A DNA stretch of 31,392 nucleotides from a virus, in IMG/VR virus record IMGVR_UViG_3300032307_000983, positions 1-31,392 of that record. The stretch is one strand, 5' to 3'. The translations under genes and the position numbers were made by a program. Positions within the stretch are counted from its first letter, which is position 1; each line of letters opens with the position of its first letter. The notes under the pieces were generated by a model. The model was given only the letters and a program-made list of their open reading frames with translations. It did not search any database and had not been told where the DNA came from. Positions 22,761 to 29,621 of the stretch are shown here, in pieces.

Positions 22761-22949
22761 TTAGTAATATTGTTTTTGTATGGTGATTCCGTATGAGAAA
22801 TTAAGAAAGGCCGCCTGAAACCCGAAAGCAGGAGTTTCGATTCCTGTTTCAAGGAAATAATATCTATCATACCAAATTGATATACAAGGGATTATCCAAT
22901 ACCTCCCTGTAAATGTTACAAATTTACCGTAATTGACTTTCCAGTACAT
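22761..22949 (-). CDS. Small aromatic-rich protein, 62 aa
   Basis: Sequence rich in Tyr/Phe/Trp and alternating strands (WKVNYGKFVTFTGRYWIIPC, SIWYDRYYFLETGI, FLNFSYGITIQ). It ends 4 nt before the next gene's start. The pattern resembles a short beta-meander; no family is named. Confidence 0.55.
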   Translation of the reverse strand: MYWKVNYGKFVTFTGRYWIIPCISIWYDRYYFLETGIETPAFGFQAAFLNFSYGITIQKQYY

Positions 22950-22979
22950 TTTTCTGTTTTTTACAATGATAATAAAAAA

Positions 22980-23234
22980 TTACTCGGAAACCAAGAATAC
23001 TGGATTTTGTTCTCCAGCATATAAACCGATGATATTGTAATCGTAAAATTCTTCAGCTTCAGAATGAGTCATTAAATCTCTTTCACAGAGAATGTTGAGG
23101 ATTTTGTTTTTTGAATATAGAATTCGAGGTCCGTTACCGAACTCTTCGACAATCCCAATTATAGCTTCATCGAGTCCATCCAAGATGATGGCACCTTCAG
23201 CGTATTCGTCGATATCATAGTCGTTGATTGTCAT
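22980..23234 (-). CDS. Conserved phage-type hypothetical protein, 84 aa
   Basis: Acidic protein with AEGAIILDGLDEAIIGIVEEFGNGPRILYS at the N-terminus and YDYNIIGLYAGEQNPVFL at the C-terminus. I recall near-identical motif strings in many unrelated large phages, but no function. First gene of the small minus-strand cluster. Confidence 0.75.
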   Translation of the reverse strand: MTINDYDIDEYAEGAIILDGLDEAIIGIVEEFGNGPRILYSKNKILNILCERDLMTHSEAEEFYDYNIIGLYAGEQNPVFLVSE

Positions 23235-23281
23235 AGTAGAGAAATAACAAGTGAGTCCATAAATTGAGGCGATAAATAAAT

Positions 23282-23308
23282 TACCAAGATACTATCGGAT
23301 GAAAATAC
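23282..23308 (+). repeat. 27-bp leader repeat, copy 3, without a full gene
   Basis: Matches 26 of 27 bases of 8701-8727, including the ATG and MKI codons. Here the frame from ATG 23299 ends after only eight codons (MKIRNSLV). The element sits in a 171-nt gap (23235-23405) that otherwise holds a 10-bp inverted repeat and the promoter of the 23406 gene. Confidence 0.85.
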
Positions 23309-23381
23309 GGAACTCACTTGTGTAATACAATAATAAAATTTACCTGAGATAATGTCAAATGAAAAAACAAAGAAATAAAAG

Positions 23382-23388
23382 TATTTAT
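23382..23388 (+). promoter_or_regulatory. TATTTAT box for 23406 gene
   Basis: TATTTATAA begins at 23382, with 17 nt between the heptamer and the ATG at 23406. Confidence 0.4.
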
Positions 23389-23405
23389 AAATAAAACTAA
23401 TAGTT

Positions 23406-24875
23406 ATGAGAGGATACTTCGGATTAGGTCAATTATCTGCAACAGAGAAACAAAATATTTTGGACCAACACAAGAGTTTGTATAATGGGTACCAAACAAT
23501 GCTACCACAGGTTTCTAACACCCAACCTTTATATACCTACGATTTCGCTGGTGACAAAGACGGAATGGTTGTTAACAACAAAGGTGAAGTAAAGAAATAT
23601 ACAAATATGGGAATCAACGAACAAGTTGAAGGGAAAGGAATGTGTGAGCAATGTGGAGGTCGAATGACTGAAGGTATATGTGAACAATGTGGTAATGGAG
23701 AAATGGAAGAAGGTGTTGGAAAACTTGACGACATCTATGATGAGGAAGATTTGAATCCATCTGCAGGGTTTGATTACATTGAAGGCCCATCCAATAGTAT
23801 TGATACCTTTGAAAAAATGCACAAAAATTTATATAAGGAAGAGGAATACGAAGATCCTGACAACGAAGATGATGGATTTGAAGATTTAGAGGTCGGTGAC
23901 CAAATAGATGAAGATGAAACAGACGGAAAACCTTATGAGATGGGTAAAAGAGGTATGAAAGCATCTCGAGCAAGAGCGTCATTTACCCCAACTCCACAAG
24001 AAAATGAAATTCTAAATAATTTATTCGGACAATATGGAGAAGATATTCCACCGATTGTAATTAGATATTTGAGAAAACTACCAAGAAAAACTTTATTGAA
24101 TCGTTTAGTAAGAGTTGGCCTTATCGACAAAGATTTGTTGAAGGGTACAGAAACTATCGATGAACAAGGTTATACAGGGGGTGGAAATGCTCCTGATATG
24201 GATTTAAGTAATATTGATCCAGCTTACGACTTTATTTCTGACGGACCAATGGCGGGAGGAGATGTATATCCTACAGAAGGAGAAATGGAAGAACAATCAC
24301 CTGAGGATATGATGAGATATAAAAGAAGAGGAATTATTTATAAGAATTTGTTAACTTTTATCGAATATGAAAAAGACCAATTCGATACTTGTCAAGACTT
24401 TGGTGATGAATTTGAATATGCCGACAATATTATTACTGCGGCATTAGATTCTTTTTTTATCGAAACTGAACAAGAATTACATTCTGATTTCTATTTTGAA
24501 GTTCACGATTTATGTAAAGATTGGTTCGGTGACGATTTAATCACGGAGTATATGGAAGAATGTGGAGGTCAAGAAGAGGAAGAAGAAGAGGACTTCATGT
24601 TTATGGAGTCGGCATTCGCGGATGAAATAGATGAAGTTGACGTATCAGGTTCTCAAGGAATTTATGGTGAAATGGATCCTCCATATGACTTTGACTCTGA
24701 AGGACCAGGTAAAGCAGGACCATATCAGAGATCAAGTTATAATGAAGAAGAAATAGATGAGATGGAAGTTGAAGATGAGGAAGAATTTGAAATAGATGAA
24801 GATTTACAAGAATCCTTCCACAATCAGAAAAACAAAATTGTAGAAATGATGAGTAGAATGAAAGTGATAAAATAA
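23406..24875 (+). CDS. Acidic virion/internal-type protein with zinc-ribbon-like motif and repeated DP-YDF-GP motif
   Basis: A 489-residue, very acidic protein. The N-terminus GLGQLSATEKQNILDQHKSL then NGYQT...LYTYDFAGDKDGMVVNNKGEV resembles a leader on structural proteins of large Bacteroidetes and T4-like marine phages. Four Cys in CEQCGGRMTEGICEQCG suggest one zinc site. A central helical region (residues about 195-230) is followed by a dense alternation of acidic linkers with the motif (D/N)P-x-YDF-x-(S/I)-(D/E)GP three times (NPSAGFDYIEGP, DPAYDFISDGP, DPPYDFDSEGP). The end is a helix, NKIVEMMSRMKV. It has its own upstream box and a strong terminator. A head-internal or scaffold role is plausible but not shown. 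Confidence 0.7.
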   Translation: MRGYFGLGQLSATEKQNILDQHKSLYNGYQTMLPQVSNTQPLYTYDFAGDKDGMVVNNKGEVKKYTNMGINEQVEGKGMCEQCGGRMTEGICEQCGNGEMEEGVGKLDDIYDEEDLNPSAGFDYIEGPSNSIDTFEKMHKNLYKEEEYEDPDNEDDGFEDLEVGDQIDEDETDGKPYEMGKRGMKASRARASFTPTPQENEILNNLFGQYGEDIPPIVIRYLRKLPRKTLLNRLVRVGLIDKDLLKGTETIDEQGYTGGGNAPDMDLSNIDPAYDFISDGPMAGGDVYPTEGEMEEQSPEDMMRYKRRGIIYKNLLTFIEYEKDQFDTCQDFGDEFEYADNIITAALDSFFIETEQELHSDFYFEVHDLCKDWFGDDLITEYMEECGGQEEEEEEDFMFMESAFADEIDEVDVSGSQGIYGEMDPPYDFDSEGPGKAGPYQRSSYNEEEIDEMEVEDEEEFEIDEDLQESFHNQKNKIVEMMSRMKVIK

Positions 24876-24922
24876 ATTACCCCTCCTATGATAGTCTCGT
24901 AGGACCGACTCAAATGAGTTTC

Positions 24923-24949
24923 AACCCCATAGAAATATGGGGTTTTTTT
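24923..24949 (+). terminator. Rho-independent terminator after acidic virion-type gene
   Basis: A 9-bp stem, AACCCCATA (24923-24931) with TATGGGGTT (24936-24944), is capped by a GAAA tetraloop and followed by T's to 24949. A smaller hairpin, ACTCA/TGAGT, lies just upstream. Confidence 0.92.
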
Positions 24950-25015
24950 ATTTAATTCTAACAAAAATATAACTTTTCATATATTTTCTAATATTTGTTA
25001 ATAAATTGTTGTCAT

Positions 25016-25318
25016 ATGGAAATAAAAGAAATTGTTTCTTACTTCTTTAACGGTGAGAAAAACCTATTGGAAGTTTCGTTCAGAACTATTGAGGACGAAG
25101 AAGATGTTGTGAGAATCGACACTATCAATTATGATGTAGTTGAAAGTTATGGATTCGATTTGATAACAGAATCTTTTGATTTTTTTGATGATGACCTTGA
25201 GGAAGATTCTTATGATGACGAAGAGAAAGTTGAATTGGATGAAGACGAACTAATGTCTTTTTTGAACGAATATTATATCGTCAATCCAGATTCAGTTCCG
25301 AGCCCCGAATTTTATTAA
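25016..25318 (+). CDS. Acidic hypothetical protein, 100 aa
   Basis: The start at 25016 (MEIKEIVSYFFNGEKNLLEV) is preferred over 24995, because the sequence between looks like leader DNA. Contains a long acidic stretch, FDFFDDDLEEDSYDDEEKVE. Its stop overlaps the stop of the convergent lipoprotein gene (TTAA). An AATATTTG at 24990-24997, one mismatch from TAnnTTTG, might be its promoter. The function is unknown. Confidence 0.6.
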   Translation: MEIKEIVSYFFNGEKNLLEVSFRTIEDEEDVVRIDTINYDVVESYGFDLITESFDFFDDDLEEDSYDDEEKVELDEDELMSFLNEYYIVNPDSVPSPEFY

Positions 25319-25839
25319 GGACCGACCCGAGTCAAATACAGTGTCATGACTTGTTTTTCTCCGAACTGATTGTTTGGCCAAATTCCTGTAGACTTCAATT
25401 GGAGAGTTTCCAAACCATCGTCTTCGATAATAAATTTCATTGACCTACGGGAACCATCTTTCGATATGTAATCGAATTCAAGATAACCTGAATGAAAAGG
25501 AGTTGTACGAGATACTCGATAAAAAATTTCTTTTGGTGACATCCCATAGTCCCAAATATCTCGACCATCTTCCACTCGAATTCCACCCATTCTTATCGTA
25601 GAATAATCAAAATGAATATAAAAATTATTTATAGTAATCTCGTTAAATGGATTACCAAAATTGTTATTTATATATGTACCATTATTGTATTTTTCAAGTC
25701 TTGGGTCGCTTTGGTCGACACTAGTAATATCCAATCTCGAAACAACGTATTTACCACTTAACGTAACGTCCTTAATTTCAGTGACGTAGAATTGACAAGA
25801 GTTTAGAAATAGGAGGAGTATTAGTGTAAACTTTTTCAT
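25315..25839 (-). CDS. Lipoprotein, 174 aa
   Basis: Signal MKKFTLILLLFLNSC with lipobox LNSC (Cys15). The mature part is beta-rich and carries NGTYINNNFGNPFNEI and ESNFYI-type strands with a C-terminal ...VMTLYLTRVGP. It is on the opposite strand from the virion-type genes around it, with a weak host-type promoter, so it may be an early gene. Superinfection-exclusion lipoproteins of other phages are small early lipoproteins too, but nothing in the sequence proves that role. Confidence 0.7.
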   Translation of the reverse strand: MKKFTLILLLFLNSCQFYVTEIKDVTLSGKYVVSRLDITSVDQSDPRLEKYNNGTYINNNFGNPFNEITINNFYIHFDYSTIRMGGIRVEDGRDIWDYGMSPKEIFYRVSRTTPFHSGYLEFDYISKDGSRRSMKFIIEDDGLETLQLKSTGIWPNNQFGEKQVMTLYLTRVGP

Positions 25840-25843
25840 CTTG

Positions 25844-25876
25844 TAAATGTATGAAAAAATTTTCTAATTAAACAAA
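25844..25876 (-). promoter_or_regulatory. Weak host-type promoter for the 25839 lipoprotein gene
   Basis: On the minus strand TACATTTA (complement of 25844-25851) matches TAnnTTTG in 5 of 6 fixed positions, with TTTG (complement of 25873-25876) 21 nt upstream. The ATG follows 4 nt after the -7 box. Confidence 0.4.
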
Positions 25877-25883
25877 TATTTAT
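25877..25883 (+). promoter_or_regulatory. TATTTAT box for 25888 gene
   Basis: TATTTAT ends 4 nt before the ATG at 25888, back-to-back with the lipoprotein promoter. Confidence 0.4.
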
Positions 25884-25887
25884 TAGT

Positions 25888-26133
25888 ATGATATTAGACG
25901 TTGACTTCCTTATAGATTTTTTTTCAAAGTATTCTCAAATTGGAGATAAAGATGAAATGGGTGAACAAGATGATGCTGGCGCAGCCCCGGCATCTTCAGG
26001 AGGTGGTGGAGGAAAAGTTCCAAAATGGTCTGATTCATACACAATTACAAGAGGTAAGGCAAATAGATTGGGAGCGTCAGGTGAAAAATGGGAAACAGGT
26101 CTTACGAGAGGAGCTGCCAATCAAATTTGGTAA
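25888..26133 (+). CDS. Small virion-type protein with conserved C-terminal motif
   Basis: An 81-residue protein with a hydrophobic/acidic N-terminal helix (MILDVDFLIDFFSKY), a Gly/Ala/Ser-rich linker (PASSGGGGG) and a basic C-terminus, KWSDSYTITRGKANRLGASG then KWETGLTRGAANQIW. The C-terminal segment resembles short modules I recall from structural proteins of large Bacteroidetes phages. By context it belongs with the two genes that follow. Confidence 0.65.
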   Translation: MILDVDFLIDFFSKYSQIGDKDEMGEQDDAGAAPASSGGGGGKVPKWSDSYTITRGKANRLGASGEKWETGLTRGAANQIW

Positions 26134-26141
26134 ATTACGTG

Positions 26142-26148
26142 TATTTAT
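26142..26148 (+). promoter_or_regulatory. TATTTAT box for 26167 operon
   Basis: TATTTATAA begins at 26142, with 18 nt between the heptamer and the ATG at 26167. It serves the 26167 and 27072 genes. Confidence 0.4.
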
Positions 26149-26166
26149 AATATAAATTAGTCAATT

Positions 26167-27063
26167 ATGGTCCAACCAAAATATAGCCCTGAAGAAGCAT
26201 TAGAGAGAGTAAAGTTGATGATGAAGTATGATTTATCAAAAACTTCTGTTGAAAATAAAAAGGTAGTTTCAGAACAAACTCAATCTATCGCACCTGACCC
26301 ACTTTTATGTATCAAAAATTATTTTCGAACTAAAACTTACTTTTATTACAAAGGTGCCAAGTTTAACAAAAATTCAATAACAGGGATTAGTGAGATGGAA
26401 GTAACATTAAATTCGAAACTAATTTGGAAATTTTTTAGTGCGAATAATGGAAACAGAACTTGGAAACAGTTTTCAGAAGGAACTTTAACTGACGAAGGTT
26501 CATGGAGTTGCAACGGTGATTCAAACTTTACTATGAAAAGTAATTCAGGCAAGTTGAATTTTGATAGTAAAAATGCCGAACAATTTTTCAAACAAATTCA
26601 ATCTGGTACTCAACCAACACAAGCTCAGCCGGTTGCTCAACCAACTCAAACTCAACCAACTCAAACTCAACCAACTCAAACAGGACCTGCTGCAGGGTAC
26701 ACGGACGCTAATCAACAATCCACACTTAAAAGACAAGATAGTATTTTAAGTGATATTTTAGATAATCAATCGATTGATAAATCGGTTTGTTCAAAATACA
26801 TTACAAAGTTTTACAAATCATTCAAACAAAAAAATAGTATTGTTGTTGACCCTGAAACCATTGCCAAGGAAAAAAGAATTGTTCAGGCTTGTAAAGACCA
26901 ACATGGCAGAAAATTCGGTATGTATGGTAAGTTAGATTCGCGTCGAATGACAGACCCTGATGGCAAGAAAATTGATATTGGTGGCATACTAGATATTCTA
27001 TCAGGTCGTGTATCAGGAGGACCATTAACACAGGGATCTGATTCTATGTGGAGAATTAAGTAA
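26167..27063 (+). CDS. Virion/internal-type protein, 298 aa
   Basis: The helical N-terminus (SPEEALERVKLMMKYDLSKT, then NKKVVSEQTQ) is like leaders on internal proteins of large marine phages. Residues about 40-140 are a beta-rich domain with two Cys. A low-complexity linker of PTQTQ repeats follows at about residues 143-178, of the same style as the adhesin linkers. The C-terminal about 110 residues are helical and basic (SKYITKFYKSFKQKNSI, CKDQHGRKFGMYGKLDSRRM) with a final GGPLTQGSDSMWRIK. The next gene starts 8 nt after its stop. A structural role is inferred from context. Confidence 0.65.
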   Translation: MVQPKYSPEEALERVKLMMKYDLSKTSVENKKVVSEQTQSIAPDPLLCIKNYFRTKTYFYYKGAKFNKNSITGISEMEVTLNSKLIWKFFSANNGNRTWKQFSEGTLTDEGSWSCNGDSNFTMKSNSGKLNFDSKNAEQFFKQIQSGTQPTQAQPVAQPTQTQPTQTQPTQTGPAAGYTDANQQSTLKRQDSILSDILDNQSIDKSVCSKYITKFYKSFKQKNSIVVDPETIAKEKRIVQACKDQHGRKFGMYGKLDSRRMTDPDGKKIDIGGILDILSGRVSGGPLTQGSDSMWRIK

Positions 27064-27071
27064 TTACACTT

Positions 27072-27740
27072 ATGTTAGAAATTAAAGTAAAAAAAGCGAT
27101 TTTAGAAACAAAAGAAAGGAAAGAAAAACTTTTGATTGAGCAGTCCTTAGTCAAAAAGAGAATTCTTATGATTTTTGAATCTGAAAAAAATATTAAAAAT
27201 TTTGGTTCATTATCGAAATCGAAACAAGAGAAAATTGCATTCAAACTTGTTTCTGAAATAAATTATTTACAAGAAACAAATTTATTGAATGAACAATTAA
27301 AGGATTTTTTGGGTAAAATTTTTGGAGATGGATTTACAGGGATTTTCCAAACAATCATTGACCCAATAGTAAATTCTCTAATGAAATCATTACAACTTGC
27401 AGATTATTTCAAGGAGTCCTTGAAGTCTTCTTTGTCGGCAGACCCAACAAAGTTGGCCCAAGCGTTAAGAAGTTGTGACGAGTTATCAAAGTTGATTGCG
27501 GATGTTTTATCAGATGTAATACACAAAAGAATTCTTCAACAAAGTGGTACTGATGCCATAGAATCCAAATTCTTGAATAGTGCTTTAGCAGATGCAGTAC
27601 AAGACCAAAGTTTTTCTGAAAATGTACAAAGAAAGATTAGAGATGTAGTATGTGATTTATTTAATACAATGAGTGAAAAGGCTTCGAAAGTTTATGACAA
27701 ATTGAAACCTGATGTGAATGGAGGATTATTCACACAATAG
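27072..27740 (+). CDS. Helical virion/internal-type protein, 222 aa
   Basis: Almost entirely alpha-helical. The N-terminal about 75 residues (AILETKERKEKLLIEQSLVK, ESEKNIKNFGSLSKSKQEKI) are charged. A Gly-containing amphipathic part follows (LGKIFGDGFTGIFQTIIDPI), then long helices to the end. It is the second gene of the 26167 unit. A 8-bp AT-rich inverted repeat (27742-27749 with 27756-27763) follows the stop, then the bidirectional terminator. The function is unknown; a core or internal head protein is plausible. Confidence 0.65.
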   Translation: MLEIKVKKAILETKERKEKLLIEQSLVKKRILMIFESEKNIKNFGSLSKSKQEKIAFKLVSEINYLQETNLLNEQLKDFLGKIFGDGFTGIFQTIIDPIVNSLMKSLQLADYFKESLKSSLSADPTKLAQALRSCDELSKLIADVLSDVIHKRILQQSGTDAIESKFLNSALADAVQDQSFSENVQRKIRDVVCDLFNTMSEKASKVYDKLKPDVNGGLFTQ

Positions 27741-27806
27741 CCAAAATAAGTAAAATTATTTTGTGATAAACTGACGAACAAAAAGAAAAGGGGGTGTTCT
27801 AAGTCT

Positions 27807-27838
27807 AAAAAAAAGAGGGGTTATTTACCCCTCTTTTT
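27807..27838. terminator. Bidirectional terminator between convergent genes
   Basis: An 11-bp stem, 27811-27821 with 27827-27837, has a GAGGGGT/ACCCCTC core, a 5-nt loop and T runs on both strands (eight on the minus strand). The stem contains the end of the clpP coding sequence and its stop codon. Confidence 0.9.
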
Positions 27839-28501
27839 CGTTTTAACAATCTCGTCAATAATTCCATATTCGAGAGCTTGTTCACTATCCAACCACAAAT
27901 CTCTACTAGCATCCAACTTAACTTGTTCAGGGTCTTTTCCACAAAACTCACCAAGAAGACCAAATAGAATATCATTCAATTTTGCCCATTCTCTCATTGT
28001 AATTTCCGCGTCTTGAATGTTACCCACAGCACCACCAGAAGATTGGTGTAACATTGTTCTCGAAAATCTCAAAGAACTTCTTTTCCCTTTAGTTCCCGCT
28101 CCCAACAATACAGAACCCATAGATGCCGCCATGCCCGTGTTCACCGTTCTGATATCGCAAGCAATGTAGTTCATTACATCAACCATAGACAATCCAGACT
28201 TCACACTTCCACCTGGACTATCAATGTGCATTGTAATGTCGGTCTTATCAACATTGTCCATAAACATTAATTGTGCTTGTACAATAGTTGACATTCTATC
28301 ATCCACAGGGCCAGCAACCCAAATAATTCTGTCTCTCATCAATCTTGAAAAGATGTCAATCTGAGTTGCTCTCATTTCTCTTTCTTCAAGAATATAAGGA
28401 GTCATTGATGATTGAATTTGATTTGAGAAGTTGTAAAGGTCCAATGACCCTTTTCCCAAATGTTTCACGTAATAGTTTTGAAATTCTTGTCCGATGTTCA
28501 T
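27821..28501 (-). CDS. clpP: ClpP-type serine protease
   Basis: A 226-residue ClpP peptidase subunit from the ATG at 28501; an in-frame GTG at 28519 falls in the -7 box, upstream of the expected transcript start. The catalytic Ser127 is in GMAASMGSVLLGAG, His152 in MLHQSSGG and Asp201 in RDLWLDSEQA. IDSPGGSV is the oligomer/oxyanion strand. The EEREMRATQIDIFSRLMRDR region resembles Bacteroidetes ClpP, which supports the host guess. No ATPase partner is in the window, so it may work with host ClpX/ClpA, or in head maturation as in some phages; a host-type promoter argues for early expression. Confidence 0.95.
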   Translation of the reverse strand: MNIGQEFQNYYVKHLGKGSLDLYNFSNQIQSSMTPYILEEREMRATQIDIFSRLMRDRIIWVAGPVDDRMSTIVQAQLMFMDNVDKTDITMHIDSPGGSVKSGLSMVDVMNYIACDIRTVNTGMAASMGSVLLGAGTKGKRSSLRFSRTMLHQSSGGAVGNIQDAEITMREWAKLNDILFGLLGEFCGKDPEQVKLDASRDLWLDSEQALEYGIIDEIVKTKKRGK

Positions 28502-28518
28502 ATCTGATTTATTTTTCA

Positions 28519-28549
28519 CAAAGTTAATACAATTTTTATTTTATACAAA
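28519..28549 (-). promoter_or_regulatory. Bacteroidetes-type promoter for clpP
   Basis: On the minus strand TTTG (complement of 28546-28549) is followed 19 nt later by TAACTTTG (complement of 28519-28526). Both boxes match consensus exactly. The box decides the start codon of clpP. Confidence 0.85.
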
Positions 28550-29026
28550 AGATTTTTGGAAATCTGTCCAAACATTTAATAATACCACATCATCATACAT
28601 TATTGGTGGCTCGTATGCAGGTTTTTTCATTGGCATCTTTGCTTCATCAGGAGTTTTGTTGTCCTTATCTCGATTACACTTTGAACAACAAGTAACCAAG
28701 TTTGTCCATTCATTTGAACCACCTCTTGATTTGGGTATTACGTGGTCTAAGGTTAGATTCTTTTTCGACCCACAATAAACACACTCATATCCGTCCCTTT
28801 TATAAATGCGACTACGGTTGGGTTTATTTAATCTTGTCCTATGTCTGATATATTTTAATAGGCGTATGATAACGGGTCGTATAAACGTCTTATAACCTGT
28901 TACAATAGGATTCTCATCCGACCTTAACACTTCCGCCTTTCCTTTGGTAACCAATACAAAACCTCTCTGAACACTTGTCACGTTCAAGGGTGTGTAATCG
29001 GAATTCAAAACTAATACTGCACTCAT
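28541..29026 (-). CDS. HNH endonuclease (McrA-like)
   Basis: A 161-residue protein. The N-terminus VLNSDYTPLNVTSVQRGFVL is the lead-in of a common Bacteroidetes-type HNH protein. The HNH core CVYCGSKKNLTLDHVIPKSRGGSNEW...NLVTCCSKCNRDK has the two zinc CxxC pairs (Cys82/85 and 114/117), the catalytic His95 in LDHV and Asn109/118. It could nick or cut DNA, as a homing enzyme or in host-DNA degradation. It has its own promoter, back-to-back with the tRNA promoter. Confidence 0.92.
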   Translation of the reverse strand: MSAVLVLNSDYTPLNVTSVQRGFVLVTKGKAEVLRSDENPIVTGYKTFIRPVIIRLLKYIRHRTRLNKPNRSRIYKRDGYECVYCGSKKNLTLDHVIPKSRGGSNEWTNLVTCCSKCNRDKDNKTPDEAKMPMKKPAYEPPIMYDDVVLLNVWTDFQKSFV

Positions 29027-29042
29027 TTATCAAATATTTCAA

Positions 29043-29073
29043 CAAAAGTAATTTATTTTTTTTAGAAACGAAA
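29043..29073 (-). promoter_or_regulatory. Bacteroidetes-type promoter for HNH gene
   Basis: On the minus strand TACTTTTG (complement of 29043-29050) fits TAnnTTTG; a weak -33-like TTTC (complement of 29070-29073) is 19 nt upstream. Confidence 0.6.
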
Positions 29074-29074
29074 G

Positions 29075-29105
29075 TTGTTGTGAATGAAAAATTTTATTAC
29101 CTTTG
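29075..29105 (+). promoter_or_regulatory. Bacteroidetes-type promoter for the tRNA cluster
   Basis: TTG at 29075-29077 and a consensus TACCTTTG at 29098-29105 are 20 nt apart. The first tRNA begins 45 nt downstream. Confidence 0.75.
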
Positions 29106-29150
29106 TCATGTTGATTTGATAGAAAACATACTTAATATTTACACTACTTC

Positions 29151-29224
29151 GGGCCTGTAGCTCACTCGGTTAGAGCGGCACACTCATAATGTGAAGGTAG
29201 TAGGTTCGATTCCTACCAGGCCCA
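29151..29224 (+). tRNA. tRNA with CAT anticodon (Met, or Ile2 reading AUA)
   Basis: Cloverleaf: acceptor GGGCCTG/CAGGCCC, D-stem GCTC/GAGC, anticodon loop CTCATAA with CAT, T-stem GTAGG/CCTAC with TTCGATT loop. The first anticodon-stem pair is mismatched (G-A). CCA is not encoded. The acceptor and D-arm sequence is the usual tRNA-Ile body, so C34 may be modified to lysidine and read AUA, a useful codon in an AT-rich genome. Confidence 0.9.
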
Positions 29225-29241
29225 CAGATATTTAATTATAC

Positions 29242-29316
29242 GCTCCTAAAGCATTGCTGGCGATGCGCATGACTTGTAATCATGATAACTTGGTTCGATT
29301 CCGAGTGGGAGCTCCA
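29242..29316 (+). tRNA. tRNA-Thr (TGT)
   Basis: Acceptor GCTCCTA/TGGGAGC (one T-G wobble), D-stem GCAT/ATGC, anticodon stem CATGA/TCATG with loop CTTGTAA giving TGT, T-stem CTTGG/CCGAG with TTCGATT loop, discriminator T and an encoded CCA at 29314-29316. Reads ACA threonine codons. Confidence 0.92.
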
Positions 29317-29320
29317 AAGT

Positions 29321-29390
29321 ACTTACCACGCTACCCATAAGAATAGCGTCCCAGGGTAAGTCATTTGAAGGGGACGGGTAGTTGCAAATG
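29321..29390 (+). ncRNA. Structured RNA candidate between tRNA-Thr and tRNA-Ser
   Basis: Two adjacent stem-loops not belonging to any tRNA. Hairpin 1: ACTTACC (29321-29327) pairs with GGTAAGT (29355-29361) and, inside, ACGCTA (29328-29333) with TAGCGT (29344-29349), with a 5-nt bulge CCCAG on one side and a 10-nt loop. Hairpin 2: CATTTG (29362-29367) with CAAATG (29385-29390). No reading frame. It is co-transcribed with the tRNAs and could be a stable RNA or a processing signal. Confidence 0.55.
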
Positions 29391-29403
29391 CTCATCCCTA
29401 TTT

Positions 29404-29488
29404 AGAGGAGTGGCCGAGTGGTTGATGGCGGCAGTCTTGAAAACTGTTTTACTGAAAGGTAACGGGGGTTCGAATCCGTCCTCCTCTG
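29404..29488 (+). tRNA. tRNA-Ser (TGA), class II
   Basis: Acceptor AGAGGAG/CTCCTCT, D-stem GCC/GGC, anticodon stem GCAGT/ACTGT with loop CTTGAAA giving TGA, long variable arm with TTAC/GTAA stem, T-loop TTCGAAT, discriminator G. The T-stem has a G-G mismatch in the middle. CCA is not encoded. Reads UCA serine codons. Confidence 0.9.
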
Positions 29489-29491
29489 CAT

Positions 29492-29606
29492 AATTGTAAC
29501 GATTCGTAAGAATGACGGAACGGACGCTAAGTATGAAATGGAAACTTTCGAAACACAATAAAAGTGTGGATGGGAAACAAACCGTACAGACGTTACAATT
29601 TTTTTT
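29492..29606 (+). ncRNA. Multi-branched structured RNA candidate ending the tRNA transcript
   Basis: A 10-bp perfect helix, AATTGTAACG (29492-29501) with CGTTACAATT (29591-29600), encloses 89 nt and is followed by a T run (29599-29606), so it both closes an RNA domain and can terminate transcription. Inside are ATTC-GTAA-GAAT (29502-29513), a hairpin with a GNRA-type loop stacked on the closing helix, ACGG/CCGT (29515-29518 with 29582-29585), GAAA/TTTC (29535-29538 with 29546-29549) and ACAC/GTGT (29553-29556 with 29564-29567). No open frame of note. The class is not recognised. Confidence 0.6.
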
Positions 29607-29621
29607 CACAAATAAAATCTA

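Noticed and set aside
24901-25338. Shared GGACCGAC at about 24902 and 25319
   Set aside because: The second copy is the coding end of the lipoprotein gene; eight bases shared at this distance may be chance.
28502-28519. GTG start at 28519 for clpP
   Set aside because: The -7 box TAACTTTG occupies 28519-28526, so a transcript would begin after this GTG.
29361-29609. Minus-strand frame across tRNA-Ser
   Set aside because: It is the reverse of a well-formed tRNA and a structured RNA; the GFEPPLPFSKTVFKTAAINH-type product is typical of spurious frames across tRNA-Ser.
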